A DNA stretch of 64,000 bases from Ianthella basta (GCA_964019415.1 OZ025880.1:4373813-4437812); one strand, 5' to 3'. Shown: positions 19,779 through 31,135, numbered from the stretch's first letter. The notes: generated from the sequence alone by a model not told the origin. A program made the numbers and translations.

Positions 19779-22700
19779 GTGGAAGCTGCCCAGAAGACCT
19801 GTACCCGGTGTGGGAAATCACCATACCATAGACGGGACCATTGTCCAGCACGAGAGGCAATATGCCACAAGTGCCAGAAGAAGGGACACTTCCAGTCCCA
19901 GTGCCGGACAAGGGGTGTCCGTACAGTGCAGGTGGACGACAGCGATGTATTCATTGCAGCCATACATGACAATGAGCACTCGGGGGAAAATCCCTGGGAA
20001 GCCACCATTTCAGTCAATGGGTTACCAGTGAAATTTAAAGTAGACACGGGAGCCAATGTCAGTGTTGTCCCCGAAGCCACATTCCAGGAGCTACAAGGTG
20101 TCACTTTGAAGCCTGCTTCCAAATCCTTGACTGGCCCAAGCCGACAATCCCTTCACGTCTGTGGCCAGTTCACGGGCCACTGCACTTATGGAGTGCGAGA
20201 AGTGGAGGAGGAGATTTTTGTGGTTCGAGGTCTCCAGACAGCACTGATGGGACGCCCAGCTATAGAAGCCCTCAACCTAGTCTCCCGCATAAACACGGTG
20301 GATGACCCACAACGAAAGCTGTTGGACAAGTATGCACACTTGTTCCAAGGGTTAGGTACCATGGAGGGGGAGTACCATGTGAAGCTTTGCGACGATGCCA
20401 CACCGTTTGCACAGACAACCCCAAGGAGAGTGGCGCTTCCTCTAATGCCCAAAGTCAAAGCTGAACTGGAGCGAATGGAACAGTTAGGAGTCATTTCTCG
20501 CGTGGAAGAACCAACTGACTGGTGTGCTGCAATGGTGGTGGTACCAAAATCTGACGGGAAGGTCCGAATCTGCGTGGATCTCACCAAACTAAACGAGAGT
20601 GTCCAGAGGGAGCGGCATATCCTCCCTTCGGTAGAACAAAGCCTTGCTCAGCTTGGAGGTTCCAAGGTGTTCTCTAAGCTAGACGCCAACTCAGGGTTTT
20701 GGCAAATCAAGCTGTCAAAGGAGTCAGCCTTACTTACCACTTTTATCACCCCATTCGGCCAGTTTTGTTTTAACCGTCTACCTTTCGGAATCACGTCAGC
20801 CCCTGAATATTTCCAGAAGCGCATGTCTTCTATCCTATCTGGCCTGGAGGGTGTGGTGTGCATGGTGGATGACATCCTAGTGAGTGGGAGCACGCAGCAG
20901 CAACATGATCAACGTCTGGAGAAAGTCCTAGACAAGATCGGTGAGGCAGGGGTGACCCTCAATGCTGCCAAATGTGCCTTCTCACAACCCTCAGTACGTT
21001 TTCTGGGACAACTGGTAGACGAAACGGGCATCAACCCAGATCCTGAAAAGGTCAAAGCAGTACAGGCTATGAAAGAGCCAACCAACATCAGTGAATTGCG
21101 TCGATTTCTTGGCATAGTAAACCAGTTGGCAAAGTTTTCCCCAAGTACGGCCGAGACAACCAAGCCCCTTCATGATCTCCTCAGCAAAAAGAACGCATGG
21201 ACCTGGGGTGTCAGTCAACAACGGGCCTTCAACAAGGTCAAGCAGGAGCTCAGCTCAGCACCAACACTGGCACTGTATGATTCCCAACGTGAAACAGTTG
21301 TTGCCGCCGATGCTTCATCATATGGCCTGGGAGCTGTCCTCACCCAGAAGCAGTCAGATGGGAGTTACCGACCAGTAGTTTATGCATCCAGAGCACTAAC
21401 ACCAACTGAACAGCGCTATGCACAGATTGAGAAGGAGGCCCCTGCCCTCACCTGGGCATGTGAAAGGTTCGAAGAATACCTGCTGGGAATGAAGTTCCAG
21501 TTACACACGGATCACAAACCGTTGGTCCCAATATTGGGATCCAAGAGTCTCAACACCCTCCCAGTACGGGTTCAGCGTTTCCTCATGCGCCTGATGCGAT
21601 TCCAGTTCAGTATTTCCCACATCCCTGGGAAAGAGCTTGGCACAGCTGATGCCCTCTCTCGTGCCCCTACTTCCACAAGTAGCCACTCAGACAACCAGTT
21701 TGAGCAGGAAGTGGACTCATATGTCCGTTTGGTCATGGAGCACCTCCCAATTGCCGAGTCACGCCTAAGGCAGATAGCACAACTCCAGGAGGAGGATGAA
21801 GTCTGCAAGCAAATTAAGCAGTATTGCTTGAATGAGTGGCCAGCAAGACTCCAGGGGCCAGCCAGGTTGTATCAGCCTGAGTCGGCAGAGTTGACAATCC
21901 AGGAGGGTCTTTTGATGAGAGGCTGCCGTATTGTGATCCCAACTCAGTTGAGGAAAGAGATTTTGGGTCAACTTCACACTGGTCATCAAGGCATCACAAA
22001 GTGCCGTGACAGAGCAAAACAATCAGTTTGGTGGCCTGGTATTGGCAAACAACTGGAGGAGCTCATCCAACGCTGTCCGGTGTGCTGTCAGGAGAGATTA
22101 CAGCCAGCTGAACCACTCATCCCCAGTGAGTTTCCCAGTCTACCATGGGAGACAGTTGCTATGGACCTTTTCTTCTGGAAAGGATCCACATACCTTCTGG
22201 TGGTGGATCATCTCTCTAGATTCATCGAGATTGCACGGCTCACTACAGAGAATTCCAGTGAAGTTATCAGACAACTGAAGATCCTCTTTGCCCGTCACGG
22301 GATTCCCTGTAACGTTATCTCAGACAATGGACCACAGTTCGCTTCCAGAGAGTTTGGCAAGTTTGCGCAGTCATTCGGTTTCTGCCACAGGACCAGCAGT
22401 CCTCGGTACCCACAAGGGAACGGTGAAGCTGAACGAGCTGTAAGGACCATCAAGAGCCTGCTGAAGAAGGAGGAAGATTCCTTTCTTGCACTGTTGGCCT
22501 ATCGCTCAACACCACTGCAAAACGGGTACAGCCCTGCAGAGCTCCTGATGGGTAGACGGCTGCGTACCACTGTACCAGTATCCCCTGATCTACTAAAGCC
22601 CAAAGTGCCAGACTATTCCTCTCTTGCCTCCAAGGAGAAGGCCATGAGAGAGAAGCAGACAAGAAACTTCAACAAACGGCACAGGACACAGGAACTGAAA

Positions 22701-23066
22701 CCTCTGGCTCCTGGCGATAGTGTTTGGATCCCAGGAATGCAAGTTGAAGTTAAAGTAGAGAGAGAAGTAGCTCCAAGATCCTATCAAGTGTCTACACCTC
22801 GGGGATTGCTGCGTAGGAATCGTAAACATCTACGGCCTATCCCCAGTATACACACTCCATCCAATGGGAACAACTTGGAAGACATCCCAATACAGGAGCC
22901 TACCCAGACTTGTCCGTCTTCCACTGAATCCTCTTCAGTAGCCAACTCTGATCCTACTGTGACAGCATCTCCACGATCTGCAATGGAGACAAGTTCGCCC
23001 AGAGCGTACACTACTCGCAGTGGACGCACATCGGTGATGCCTGATCGATACAGGCCAACTTTGTGA
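19779..23066 (+). CDS. Retrotransposon Pol (zinc knuckles, protease, RT, RNase H, integrase)
   Basis: A 1095-codon intact frame in the same phase as gag. In order: two CCHC knuckles (residues 8-42), aspartic protease VDTGANVSVV (about 88-97), RT with ICVDLTKLN and the catalytic MVDDIL box (about 362-367), RNase H starting VVAADASSYGLGAVL, integrase HHCC finger (HTGHQG to CPVCC) and DDE core (AMDLFFW, SDNGPQFAS, E in GNGEAERAVRT), then a GPY-like C-terminus. No chromodomain is seen. The ATG at 19779 is just the first in frame; translation more likely arrives from gag by readthrough of the amber at 19680, or the amber is a mutation. The 3' end lies 43 bases before the LTR. Confidence 0.92.
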   Translation: MEAAQKTCTRCGKSPYHRRDHCPAREAICHKCQKKGHFQSQCRTRGVRTVQVDDSDVFIAAIHDNEHSGENPWEATISVNGLPVKFKVDTGANVSVVPEATFQELQGVTLKPASKSLTGPSRQSLHVCGQFTGHCTYGVREVEEEIFVVRGLQTALMGRPAIEALNLVSRINTVDDPQRKLLDKYAHLFQGLGTMEGEYHVKLCDDATPFAQTTPRRVALPLMPKVKAELERMEQLGVISRVEEPTDWCAAMVVVPKSDGKVRICVDLTKLNESVQRERHILPSVEQSLAQLGGSKVFSKLDANSGFWQIKLSKESALLTTFITPFGQFCFNRLPFGITSAPEYFQKRMSSILSGLEGVVCMVDDILVSGSTQQQHDQRLEKVLDKIGEAGVTLNAAKCAFSQPSVRFLGQLVDETGINPDPEKVKAVQAMKEPTNISELRRFLGIVNQLAKFSPSTAETTKPLHDLLSKKNAWTWGVSQQRAFNKVKQELSSAPTLALYDSQRETVVAADASSYGLGAVLTQKQSDGSYRPVVYASRALTPTEQRYAQIEKEAPALTWACERFEEYLLGMKFQLHTDHKPLVPILGSKSLNTLPVRVQRFLMRLMRFQFSISHIPGKELGTADALSRAPTSTSSHSDNQFEQEVDSYVRLVMEHLPIAESRLRQIAQLQEEDEVCKQIKQYCLNEWPARLQGPARLYQPESAELTIQEGLLMRGCRIVIPTQLRKEILGQLHTGHQGITKCRDRAKQSVWWPGIGKQLEELIQRCPVCCQERLQPAEPLIPSEFPSLPWETVAMDLFFWKGSTYLLVVDHLSRFIEIARLTTENSSEVIRQLKILFARHGIPCNVISDNGPQFASREFGKFAQSFGFCHRTSSPRYPQGNGEAERAVRTIKSLLKKEEDSFLALLAYRSTPLQNGYSPAELLMGRRLRTTVPVSPDLLKPKVPDYSSLASKEKAMREKQTRNFNKRHRTQELKPLAPGDSVWIPGMQVEVKVEREVAPRSYQVSTPRGLLRRNRKHLRPIPSIHTPSNGNNLEDIPIQEPTQTCPSSTESSSVANSDPTVTASPRSAMETSSPRAYTTRSGRTSVMPDRYRPTL

Positions 23067-23099
23067 TGGACACAACTAACTAGTATCCCCTCAGAACTT

Positions 23100-23109
23100 A
23101 AAGGGGAGA
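23100..23109 (+). other. Polypurine tract
   Basis: AAAGGGGAGA abuts the 3' LTR, the usual plus-strand primer position. Confidence 0.85.
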
Positions 23110-23302
23110 TGTAGTGTTAGGCTAGTATTACATAGTATACATGATGCTGTATAGGAACTTCTGATGTAACTCTAGGACTTTGCATATGCATGAGAATATC
23201 TATGTATGGAGTAGTCACATGATGTAAGTTATGTGTGTGGCCGAATGAAGCACATGTGTCCACGAAGTGTCTGAGCAATCGTCCGAATCCTCAGTCGTTA
23301 CA
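23110..23302 (+). repeat. 3' long terminal repeat
   Basis: Identical to the 5' LTR over 193 bases; followed by the target duplication ATATA. Confidence 0.95.
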
Positions 23303-23773
23303 ATATATACGAGCATCTGCTTACCATTCTCATCTTCTTTGGCTGCACGCGCTTACAAAGAATCGAGAGTTTGGCCACGAACATCCCACATCCTTCCTAA
23401 GGAACAGCATCATAGAATACAACACCTGATGTCAATGGTTTGCCAGAAGGAAGCCAGGAAAGCCACTGAAAAGCAAAGTACGGTGCTCGTATGTAGCCGC
23501 CATTCTTTTACGTTGGGCTTACAGTACATGCGTGCAAAGTTTGAAATTGGTTCCTAATAGGGTTATTTACACTCAACAAGTTAAACTACATACAATTCCC
23601 TTAACTACCTGATTCACTGATTTCTTCGAAGCAGTGTTTGCCTGGGGTGTCTTGTTCCTGCAGGGCAATATAACAATAGTAGACACCCTTGCTAGCATTT
23701 CTACAGCAGGTCTGTATGCTTAAATCACTATGAACCAGTGCAAGTGCCTAGGAGCAGGCTTCCACTATACTTA

Positions 23774-24183
23774 GGCCCCGTTTACATTAAAACGTTTTCG
23801 CCCGTATCCGTAGCAATTCCGCTGCGTTTGCACTTTCCGTTTACATGCAAACGACGAAAACCATTTGATAAACGGAGGTTTTCAAAAACGGAGACCTAAG
23901 TGGAGCTATTCGAAAATGGTATCGTATCGTATGTGTCTAAACGGGTGAAAACTGTTCTTTTCGGCTACGGTTGTCTTCGAGGCGTACCAGAATGTCGCTA
24001 ACCGAAAGAAGAAAGACTTTTTCAGTGGTCTCAGGCCTTACTTCCAACGTTTTAGCGTTTTTCGCCCCTTTCGCCTCCTCGTATTCCTGCGAATTCGTAT
24101 CAATGTAAACGGTACGAATACGGAATGCTATCCGCGGCAATTGCTCCGTATCCGAATGAAAACGTTTTAATGTAAACGGGGCC
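23774..24183. mobile_element. PIF/Harbinger-like MITE
   Basis: Ends GGCCCCGTTTACATTAAAAC and its inverse form about 25-bp inverted repeats, with weaker subterminal symmetry. TTA flanks both sides (23771-23773 and 24184-24186), the 3-bp TWA target typical of PIF/Harbinger. No transposase remains. Confidence 0.8.
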
Positions 24184-24309
24184 TTAGATCATATGTATAT
24201 GCTCATGCATGCACCATATAGCCAATTTATCTTCCATGTAGGATAGCCCAATGATGATTATTCACATACATATCTACACTTGACACCCTTAAGTCTGTTC
24301 TTTGTGTGT

Positions 24310-24545
24310 AGCACATGCATACCATGACGGTCCAGGCAGCAAGTGTAGATTTAGTCCATCGAGCTAGAGAAGGCCATGATTCACTTGGCGCTGAGTTTTT
24401 AGCCTTCGCAGTTTGGGCGATTTCGCTAGGCAAAGCCTTTTCGTAGGAGCCTGCTACATGCCGATTGAGTCGTGGCCTTCATTGCCATGGCTGGCGAAAC
24501 ACCGGTACTTGTGGGCGGGCGGTTGCCTGGTAATGCGTAGGCGTG
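24310..24545. repeat. Diverged inverted repeat
   Basis: CATGGCCTTCTCTAGCTCGA (minus strand of the left half) resembles GTGGCCTTCATTGCCATGGC (plus, right half); both arms continue to TTGCTGCCTGG and GGTTGCCTGG. Similarity is about two thirds, so this is an old foldback element. A motif like the CCAGACCC/TCTGGCTA ends of other elements follows at 24610-24660. Confidence 0.4.
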
Positions 24546-24844
24546 GAATGCAATTATTACCCCCTAGTTCTGGGGGGTCTCTGCACAAGCGGCGCATAGG
24601 CAATGTACCAGACCCTTTCCCCTGGAAAGCGGTCTGGCTACACGAGACTAGTCCATTCCAACAATTACATCCACACATGATCACTTCCCACAGCATTATG
24701 GCTGCTGTACATGGATGGTTTCACTAGGTAAACAGCTGCTGGGTGTGTGTAGTTTCTGTGTACATATACATGGTGTACTATAACATCTTGACATAAATGG
24801 AAATTTAGTTTGATGGGGTATATATTACCTCTGCCTCTACTTAC

Positions 24845-26732
24845 CGCCTTCACAAGAGTTTCAACGGTGGAGTCATTTTCTGTGAGCAGTTTCAGGCTCA
24901 AATCATCACTGCTCTCCACCAAATTACCTGTAACAACGTACAGTATATAAGCACAATAAAGCATACAGATGTGTGCAGCTGTAGTGCACAATTTCTACAT
25001 AGCTGGATTGTGTGTTCTGTGGTGTGCAGGTGTATATGAGTGTTCTACAGTGCATGGCAGCACTAGAGAAGTGGACTAGTCTTAGCAATGGAGGAGCGAC
25101 AAACACTTAGCCAACTCAAATGAGCTATGTACTATGTCTGCTGTCACTGTTGCAAAACCCAGAGACTGCATCGGCAATGAGGCACTTATATACAAAGCAA
25201 ATGACAGTGAAGCATTACTAACACTGTGCAGCTGCCATCATGATAACAAGAAGAGAAGGTCATGCACTGATGGCACATTTCACACAAAAGTATGTACACA
25301 CTAGGGGTGTGCAATTCAGTTGATTACGACGATAAATCGTTGGTTATTCACCAATTGCATCTAATCGCGAGGGGAAATTCCCAATCAATTAATTGTGCAA
25401 GTGCTATTGCGACACACGAATGCTTATTGGAAATGTAAAACTGCTGCAAGAGGCTGTTTCTTTGCTTCCAAACGGACGAGCGAGAATGGAACCTGGTTCG
25501 AAGAGCCTATCTACCTACCCTAAAGAACTGTACTAACAATGCGTGGCAGTTCTTCCGATTTCGACTGGAGAGTGGAATTGTCCACAGATAGCAGCAGCGA
25601 AACTATGTATAATCACACACCCCTAGTACACATAGACTACATGGTCAAACAAGATTGATAAAGAAGATAAGGCGACTAAGTTATGTAAGAATTCATCATT
25701 GTACAAAGTAGTGGACTAAAAACTCACTTTCACTTTTTCTGAAGAGTCCAACTAGGTACCCAAGAAGTTCAATCACCCGTATCCATAGATGATTGGCTGA
25801 GGAAAGGAAAAGAATATTGTTGGAGTACCATTTCCTGCATGTATATAGTACAATAATTATCAATGCTTTGTAATAAAGAATGTTTGTTGCACATCATGTG
25901 CGGGTTGTGTACTGTACATGGCCAATCAAGAGGAATATATACATCATTACATCATGTACTGTGAATGGTATGCATAGATCCCGTCATCAAGAAACATTTA
26001 ACAGTGCAAATTTCAGGGATTTCCTTTGGTTACCATGACAACAGCATCTATACAGGATCCATTTTAGTGTTATAGTGTTAAGAAAGAGTGTTTAGCTTCA
26101 TTTATGGCACAAAGTGTGGTGCCAAGTTGCTAAATAAAGTACAAGGCAAAGCTGAGTATACTTCATCCTGCAATTGGTCCACACACGAGTGTGAGTGAGA
26201 ACACAGCATGAATGTGAACATTGCAAATGGATCCGCTATGATGAATAAAGTAAGAGATATATATACACATGGACAATATTTTCCATCTGGCATTAGAGCA
26301 CTTTAGAATTTTGCTGCCTTTCAGAGCCAAAAAGCTAACTTATAGGTGAAGTATTGTCAAAGAGGGGACGCACGTCCCTATTGCCCACAGCAGTAACTGC
26401 TGCCTATGTGTCTGCATAATATCATCCATATTTCCTAGTGCAATACATGCTGATGAGTGTGGTTTACCATTCACAGGATATTTGGTTTGATGTTGAAACA
26501 GCTATGACGTATCAGGCTACTACAACTGGTAGTCATTTAGCCCTACACACTACATAACTGGAAAGGTATGCATGCATACCACCTTCAAAAAAGATATGAT
26601 CAACACAAATTGTACTGATCTGAGGGAGAGTTGAATAGTGCACCTGTTTTCTGCATTCCAGCAAATCTGGGCCTGTCTGAGCTCCCCATACGAGCCATTG
26701 GCCACTGGCTTGTTCAAGTAGGAACTTGCACT
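24845..26732 (-). CDS. Three consecutive exons of an unrecognised intracellular protein
   Basis: Exons are 26732-26583, 25796-25728 and 24927-24845 on the minus strand. Each has consensus splice signals, the two introns are both phase 1, and the joined frame has no stops. The first exon includes WLVWGAQTGPDLLECRKQ and ISTICVDHIFFE, the second NHLWIRVIELLGYLVGLFRK, and the third an acidic, helical stretch (SSDDLSLKLLTENDSTVE). The composition looks like a large cytosolic alpha-helical protein. Both 5' and 3' exons are missing from my model; the third exon ends in phase 0 with GCG|GTAAGT. A hAT-like MITE lies in the 24928-25727 intron. I cannot name the family. Confidence 0.5.
25302..25625. mobile_element. 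hAT-like MITE in intron
   Basis: Ends TAGGGGTGTGCAATTC and AATCACACACCCCTA are inverted. The flanks GTACACAC and GTACACAT match at 7 of 8 bases, consistent with the 8-bp hAT target duplication. Interior noncoding. Confidence 0.75.
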
Positions 26733-27482
26733 CTACATAAGGAAAAATAAGCTCCATGTACACAAGACCAAAACTGTGCATCTCAAAACTAAGGCAATAT
26801 TTATCACATTTTTGTCCTGAAAAAGACTACAGTTCTAGTATCTTGTAGAAACATCAGCTAGGTTGAAACACTGTTGTTCACACTCGTATTTGGAGAACTA
26901 CCCCTTTCTCGATATTTACCAATGCACAGATACAGTGTCGTGCATTAGGAATAGCAGTGATATGTGCCAGAACACAGTGGAATCGCGCCAATTCGATTAT
27001 TTTTTAACTCAAACATTGCCTTAAATCAAAAAATGTTTGATGTCCCTGGACAAGCACTATACAGAAGTATAGAAAAGTCTCTCATTAGTTCAAAGGTCAA
27101 TCGCGTTAACTGGAACACTTTTAGAGGAACATATTATCATTACAATGTACATTTAACAATGAAAATACTACAGAGTCAATAAATCATAGCTCCATCGTTT
27201 CTAGCTCCCTTCGTAGCCTTTATAGGAAAGCACAGGCACCACTAAAGCACAAGTTACAGAGAACTTGCATGCAAGATTTACTGCTTGGCCCGTAACAACC
27301 ACAGTACATGTGAAGGAATTTCTACCATCAGCCTGGAGAAAGAAGCTGGCTGTCTTCATATATCACCCAAGTTTTCCTTTGGGGAGGTGCCCAACCTAAT
27401 CACCATCCAGTAGAACTGCTACTGCAAATCTGTCCAGGGGATTTGTGGTTACAGCCATAGTAGCTAAACTCTGTCCAAAATG

Positions 27483-27641
27483 CGGACAGAGCCTAGGACC
27501 CAGAAGTCTGCCTCAATTCGCAACAAGTATAATGCCATTATGGACCCTAAGAAAGGGATAAGGAACAACGCAGTGGTGGCTAAGTACAGTGTTCCCAAGA
27601 ACACTGTCTCCAAGTGGAAGAAAATTCCTCACAAGTTGTAG
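27483..27641 (+). pseudogene. CENP-B/psq-type helix-turn-helix fragment of a transposase
   Basis: An open frame of 52 codons contains SASIRNKYNAIMDPKKG and VVAKYSVPKNTVSKWKK, the pattern of the N-terminal DNA-binding domain in Tigger/pogo transposases and CENP-B. It ends in TAG at 27639-27641; no DDE catalytic domain was found after it. Confidence 0.6.
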
Positions 27642-27721
27642 CAGCCTATAACAATACCTCAACAGCCTCTAAAAGACTTGTACACAGTTTGCACATTCTT
27701 GGAATTGCCAAAAACACAATC

Positions 27722-27805
27722 AAGTGCACGCACGCATGCCGCACACACAGACACCCACACACCCACACACACACACACACACGCACGCACGCACACACAC
27801 AGATC
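27722..27805. repeat. (CA)n microsatellite, interrupted
   Basis: CACACA tract mixed with CACG and CACC units. Confidence 0.9.
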
Positions 27806-29473
27806 AGAGGAGAGGGACATGGATGTAGGGCAACAGATAGCTGCAAGTGCTTTACAGCACACCTGCAGTCATTGCAGTGGCTAGGGTTCTGTTGTGATGG
27901 AAGGCAGTTTGCTTGACTGCACTACACGTACCATCTGGAGGAAATTTCGAAGAGTAACTGTGCACACTTAAGCTTTAGATGTTATAGACCGTTAGCAATA
28001 GTTTGTGTATAGAATTCTTGAGGCTCACGAAGTTCTACATCGCTCCTGTCACTTCTCTGAGACAGGGAACTGAAGTCCTTCGATGGGGTGGCCATGAATG
28101 AAAGCATTGTGTGAACCAAGTCACCGAACTGCTGGGTGTTATCCCGCTGCTTTCTGTATGTCTTCAGACTAGAGGTGGTGTTGTTACCTGTTCTACAGTT
28201 TTCGAAGGCAGAAGATACCTATGTTCAGCGCAGAACAACATTTAGAAGCTGGTTTCAAAGTCCTTCCCTGGGTCCTTCCGGTGTGAGAGTGGCGAACAAA
28301 ATGGCAGACAATATAAATTCCCTATCTTCAATGTCGCTACATTATTATATAAATGTAACCACAATTATACTACCGCAGTTTATGTATTATACTAGATGAA
28401 TGTAAAACATTGTGGGAGCGAGCGGGAGTGTGCATACAGGGGCACGTTGGTGATTAATGACAGTGACAGAAGGATTTGCACTAAGTTGTGGCATGCAGTG
28501 TCAGACTGCAGCTGCTTATTTGCAAGTGGCCAATATACAAGGAATAGACCCACCCAACCTTAACTTCCACTACAGCTAGCAAGGCTGAGTAAGAGAAGGT
28601 AGTTAAATGGTAGCAAAGCTGCAGCACACTACCCACCCTCCCCTTGAAGACAAGGTAGAGCCAGTGCACCCTCACTCATGATCCTGTCAGGCCCTGTCCA
28701 GCCGAAGCGTAAGTATGCATGTGAAGCTCTACTGGACTGATTCTCGGATCGATTCAACTTTCGCGACAACGAGCAAGCCAGCCATTAAAGTACAGTACAC
28801 TTTGCCCCTGACTCACTCAGTCCTTGTGTAGCATGTGAGCCAATGTCACCGTCCACCTACCCTTCCCTATCCTGCAGCTGGCAGTTGCCTGACAGCGGAT
28901 TCTCTACAGCTATTGGGCCCCTAAAATCAGGCTGCATTGCAGAACGCTGACTCGGCTTGCGGCCAGAGACAGCTAACTTCCTTCCTAGCCCCTGGCAACG
29001 AGACTATAAGAGACAGCATGGATGGTATTGCACACAGCCCTGGGAGAGGGTAAACTATTGCGCAAACACGACCTACCAAAAACTTATTGCACAATGCAAC
29101 GTACGTAGCATATATGGTAAACTATTGCACAATCATGACGTACCAAAACTTCCGGTTTCACACCACCCAGAAGTGAGGGGCTTCGCTTCGCTCGCCTCAA
29201 TAAACATACTGACATACTGTACATACATACGTACTACCGGAAGCATAACACAAAGCCATACAACAAACTGTCAAAACAAAAACAGGCAAAATTACTGATT
29301 ATTTTGCTTCTACAGTCTAATAACAGTTATCACTATAATGACCTTTGATTGTGTTAACATACATACTCTACTAAATTTATATTGAATTTCAGTACTTCCA
29401 TTAACTGGAACTCTCAGTAACTTGAGCTGTTAATGAGGTCCCCTGGAGGTTCCAGTTAACAAGATTCTACTGT
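27806..29473. other. No gene seen
   Basis: Short ORFs only. The interval overlaps the proposed Tigger remnant. Around 29380-29465 a TTAACTGGAACTC-type inverted motif belongs to the right transposon end. Confidence 0.4.
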
Positions 29474-29640
29474 ACTATTGACCAAGATCTCATTGGTTGA
29501 ACATTGCACAATCCATGTGACTGTTGCTAGTGACCCTAGTCCACCCACCTACCACTTACGGCCCACACCTGGCGCTTTGGTTCTTTCGCCGTACATGGGT
29601 CCAAATTAAAGCTAGCCAGACTATAGTAGTCTGGCTCACT
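29474..29640. repeat. Solo arm of the 30231-30720 foldback family
   Basis: ACTATTGACCAAGATCTCAT, then CATTGGTTGAACATTGCACA, GGCGCTTTGGTTCTTTCGCC and GGGTCCAAA match the right arm of the element at 30506-30720. It ends in GTCTGGCTCACTAG. Confidence 0.65.
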
Positions 29641-29715
29641 AGACTGTCCCGTAAGCACCCAGTAGGCGTGGAAGGAAAGGTGTTAAGTAATTGCTATTGT
29701 GGCTAGAATTTGTTT

Positions 29716-30170
29716 CATTCCCAGCCCACCACTTCTGCTAACAGAATGGCTGCGGAAAAGGCGGTCTGGTATCTTTGGGCTGATTCCTTGGCTTGCCTCG
29801 ACGCATCTCGAATAATTTGGCCCATCAGATCGCCGCTTGATCACGTGTCTACCAAAACCACGTGTCAGCCTTGTATGTGAAGATATAAGGATGACTCTCA
29901 AACGTTGGTTTTTGGAGCCTGGTTATGGCGCAGAACTGAATCCCAATCATGAACTATCCATAATCCAAGAAAGAACGCTTACACACCGAGACACCCCCCC
30001 CATTTAGCCTCATGCACCAGGTGCGTGCATGGTTTTCGGCAGACATGTGACCATGCAGTGATCTGACTGACCAGAATTATTTGGCATGGTGAGAACCAAG
30101 GAATCGACCCTAAGATACCAGACCACCTTTTCCATTGCCATTTTGTTAGCAGAAGTGGGGGCCGAGAATG
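29716..30170. mobile_element. Large foldback element 1
   Basis: Arms of about 155 bases (29716-29870 and 30017-30170) are inverted copies with about 75-80 percent identity: CCACTTCTGCTAACAGAATG and GGTCTGGTATCTTTGGG at left have their inverse at right. The loop holds no gene. Confidence 0.75.
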
Positions 30171-30230
30171 AGACTACACTAGAACGTCCTTCCCTTCGTC
30201 ACCCCAAGGCGCTTATTGGGGAGTCTAGCA

Positions 30231-30720
30231 AGCCAGACTATAGTCCAGCCAGCTTTGGACCCATGTACGACGAAAGCCCCAAAGCACCAGGGCGGGAAGG
30301 AAAAACATGGGTCCAGTAACAGACGTTTGGATTGTATAATGTTCAACCATTGAGATTGTTTAGACCAAAATATTGGTCAATAGTATTCATAGTTGTGGAT
30401 TGCAATAATAGTACGTGAAAACCCTTTGTCTTTAGAAACAGCATCTGACAGTGACATGCCAGGTTGTAGAAGAGCGTTGGTTGCGTTCAAGTGCCATTAT
30501 CCATAGGACAAAGGGTTTACATATACTATTATTGCAAACCACAAGCTATGAATACTATTGACCAAGATTTTGGTCTAAACAATTTCATTGGTTGAACATT
30601 GCGCAATCCAAACGACTGTTGCTGGACCCATGTTTTCCTTTCCGCCCCGGTGCTTTGGGGCTTTCGCTGTAAGTGGGTCCAAAGCTGGTAAGGGTAAGCT
30701 GGCTGGAAAGGTGGTCTGGC
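30231..30720. mobile_element. Large foldback element 2
   Basis: Arms of about 200 bases (30231-30430 and 30506-30720) match in inverse orientation, including GGACCCATG, CGAAAGCCCCAAAGCACC and AATAGTATTCATAG. The central spacer is about 75 bases. Its arms recur alone at 29474-29640 and in part at 31136-31207. Confidence 0.8.
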
Positions 30721-31135
30721 ACATTTGCTTGATATTTTGATTAATTGAAAGCTTTCGGTATGTCGCTTCACATGCAAGCACGGATTGGGGTGCATGCTAG
30801 AATCGCCTCAAGGGGTGGTAACGGACATTGAGAAACTGTACCAGGCCACCTTTTGAAATAGTGGAAGCGGTCAAATTGGGTGCAGATTGGTCTCATTTGA
30901 TAGAATACTCGAACACGACTCACGTAGGTGAGAGAATGAAACTGTTACATTGCATATCGCAAGACATGGAGGCGCTTGCCAACATCTTAGCAAGCACTTC
31001 AAGGACGGTATCAAAATATCGAGCAAATGTGCCAGGCTACCATTCGGGCCATTGCAAAATGGCAGCCGGAAGTGGGCAGGGGACGAGACTAGTCCAAAGC
31101 TGGCTGGACTGGCCTAGTCTGGCTCACTATAGCCA

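Larger units (their letters stand above)
18764..23302 (+). mobile_element. Complete Ty3/gypsy-type LTR retrotransposon
   Basis: The element is 4539 bases with 193-bp LTRs starting TG and ending CA. The two LTRs are identical by eye, flanked by a 5-bp target duplication ATATA (18759-18763 and 23303-23307). Domain order gag, zinc knuckles, protease, RT, RNase H, integrase is that of the Ty3/gypsy group. Identical LTRs and a long intact pol frame indicate a very recent insertion. Confidence 0.95.
26975..29472 (+). mobile_element. Decayed pogo/Tigger-type DNA transposon
   Basis: The left end CAGTGGAATCGCGCC and right end (inverse CAGTAGAATCTTGTTAAC) resemble pogo/Tigger termini, and a CENP-B-type helix-turn-helix fragment lies between (27483-27641). 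The 2.5 kb interior is otherwise too degraded to read, with a CA microsatellite at 27722-27805. That both ends belong to one insertion is inferred. Confidence 0.45.
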
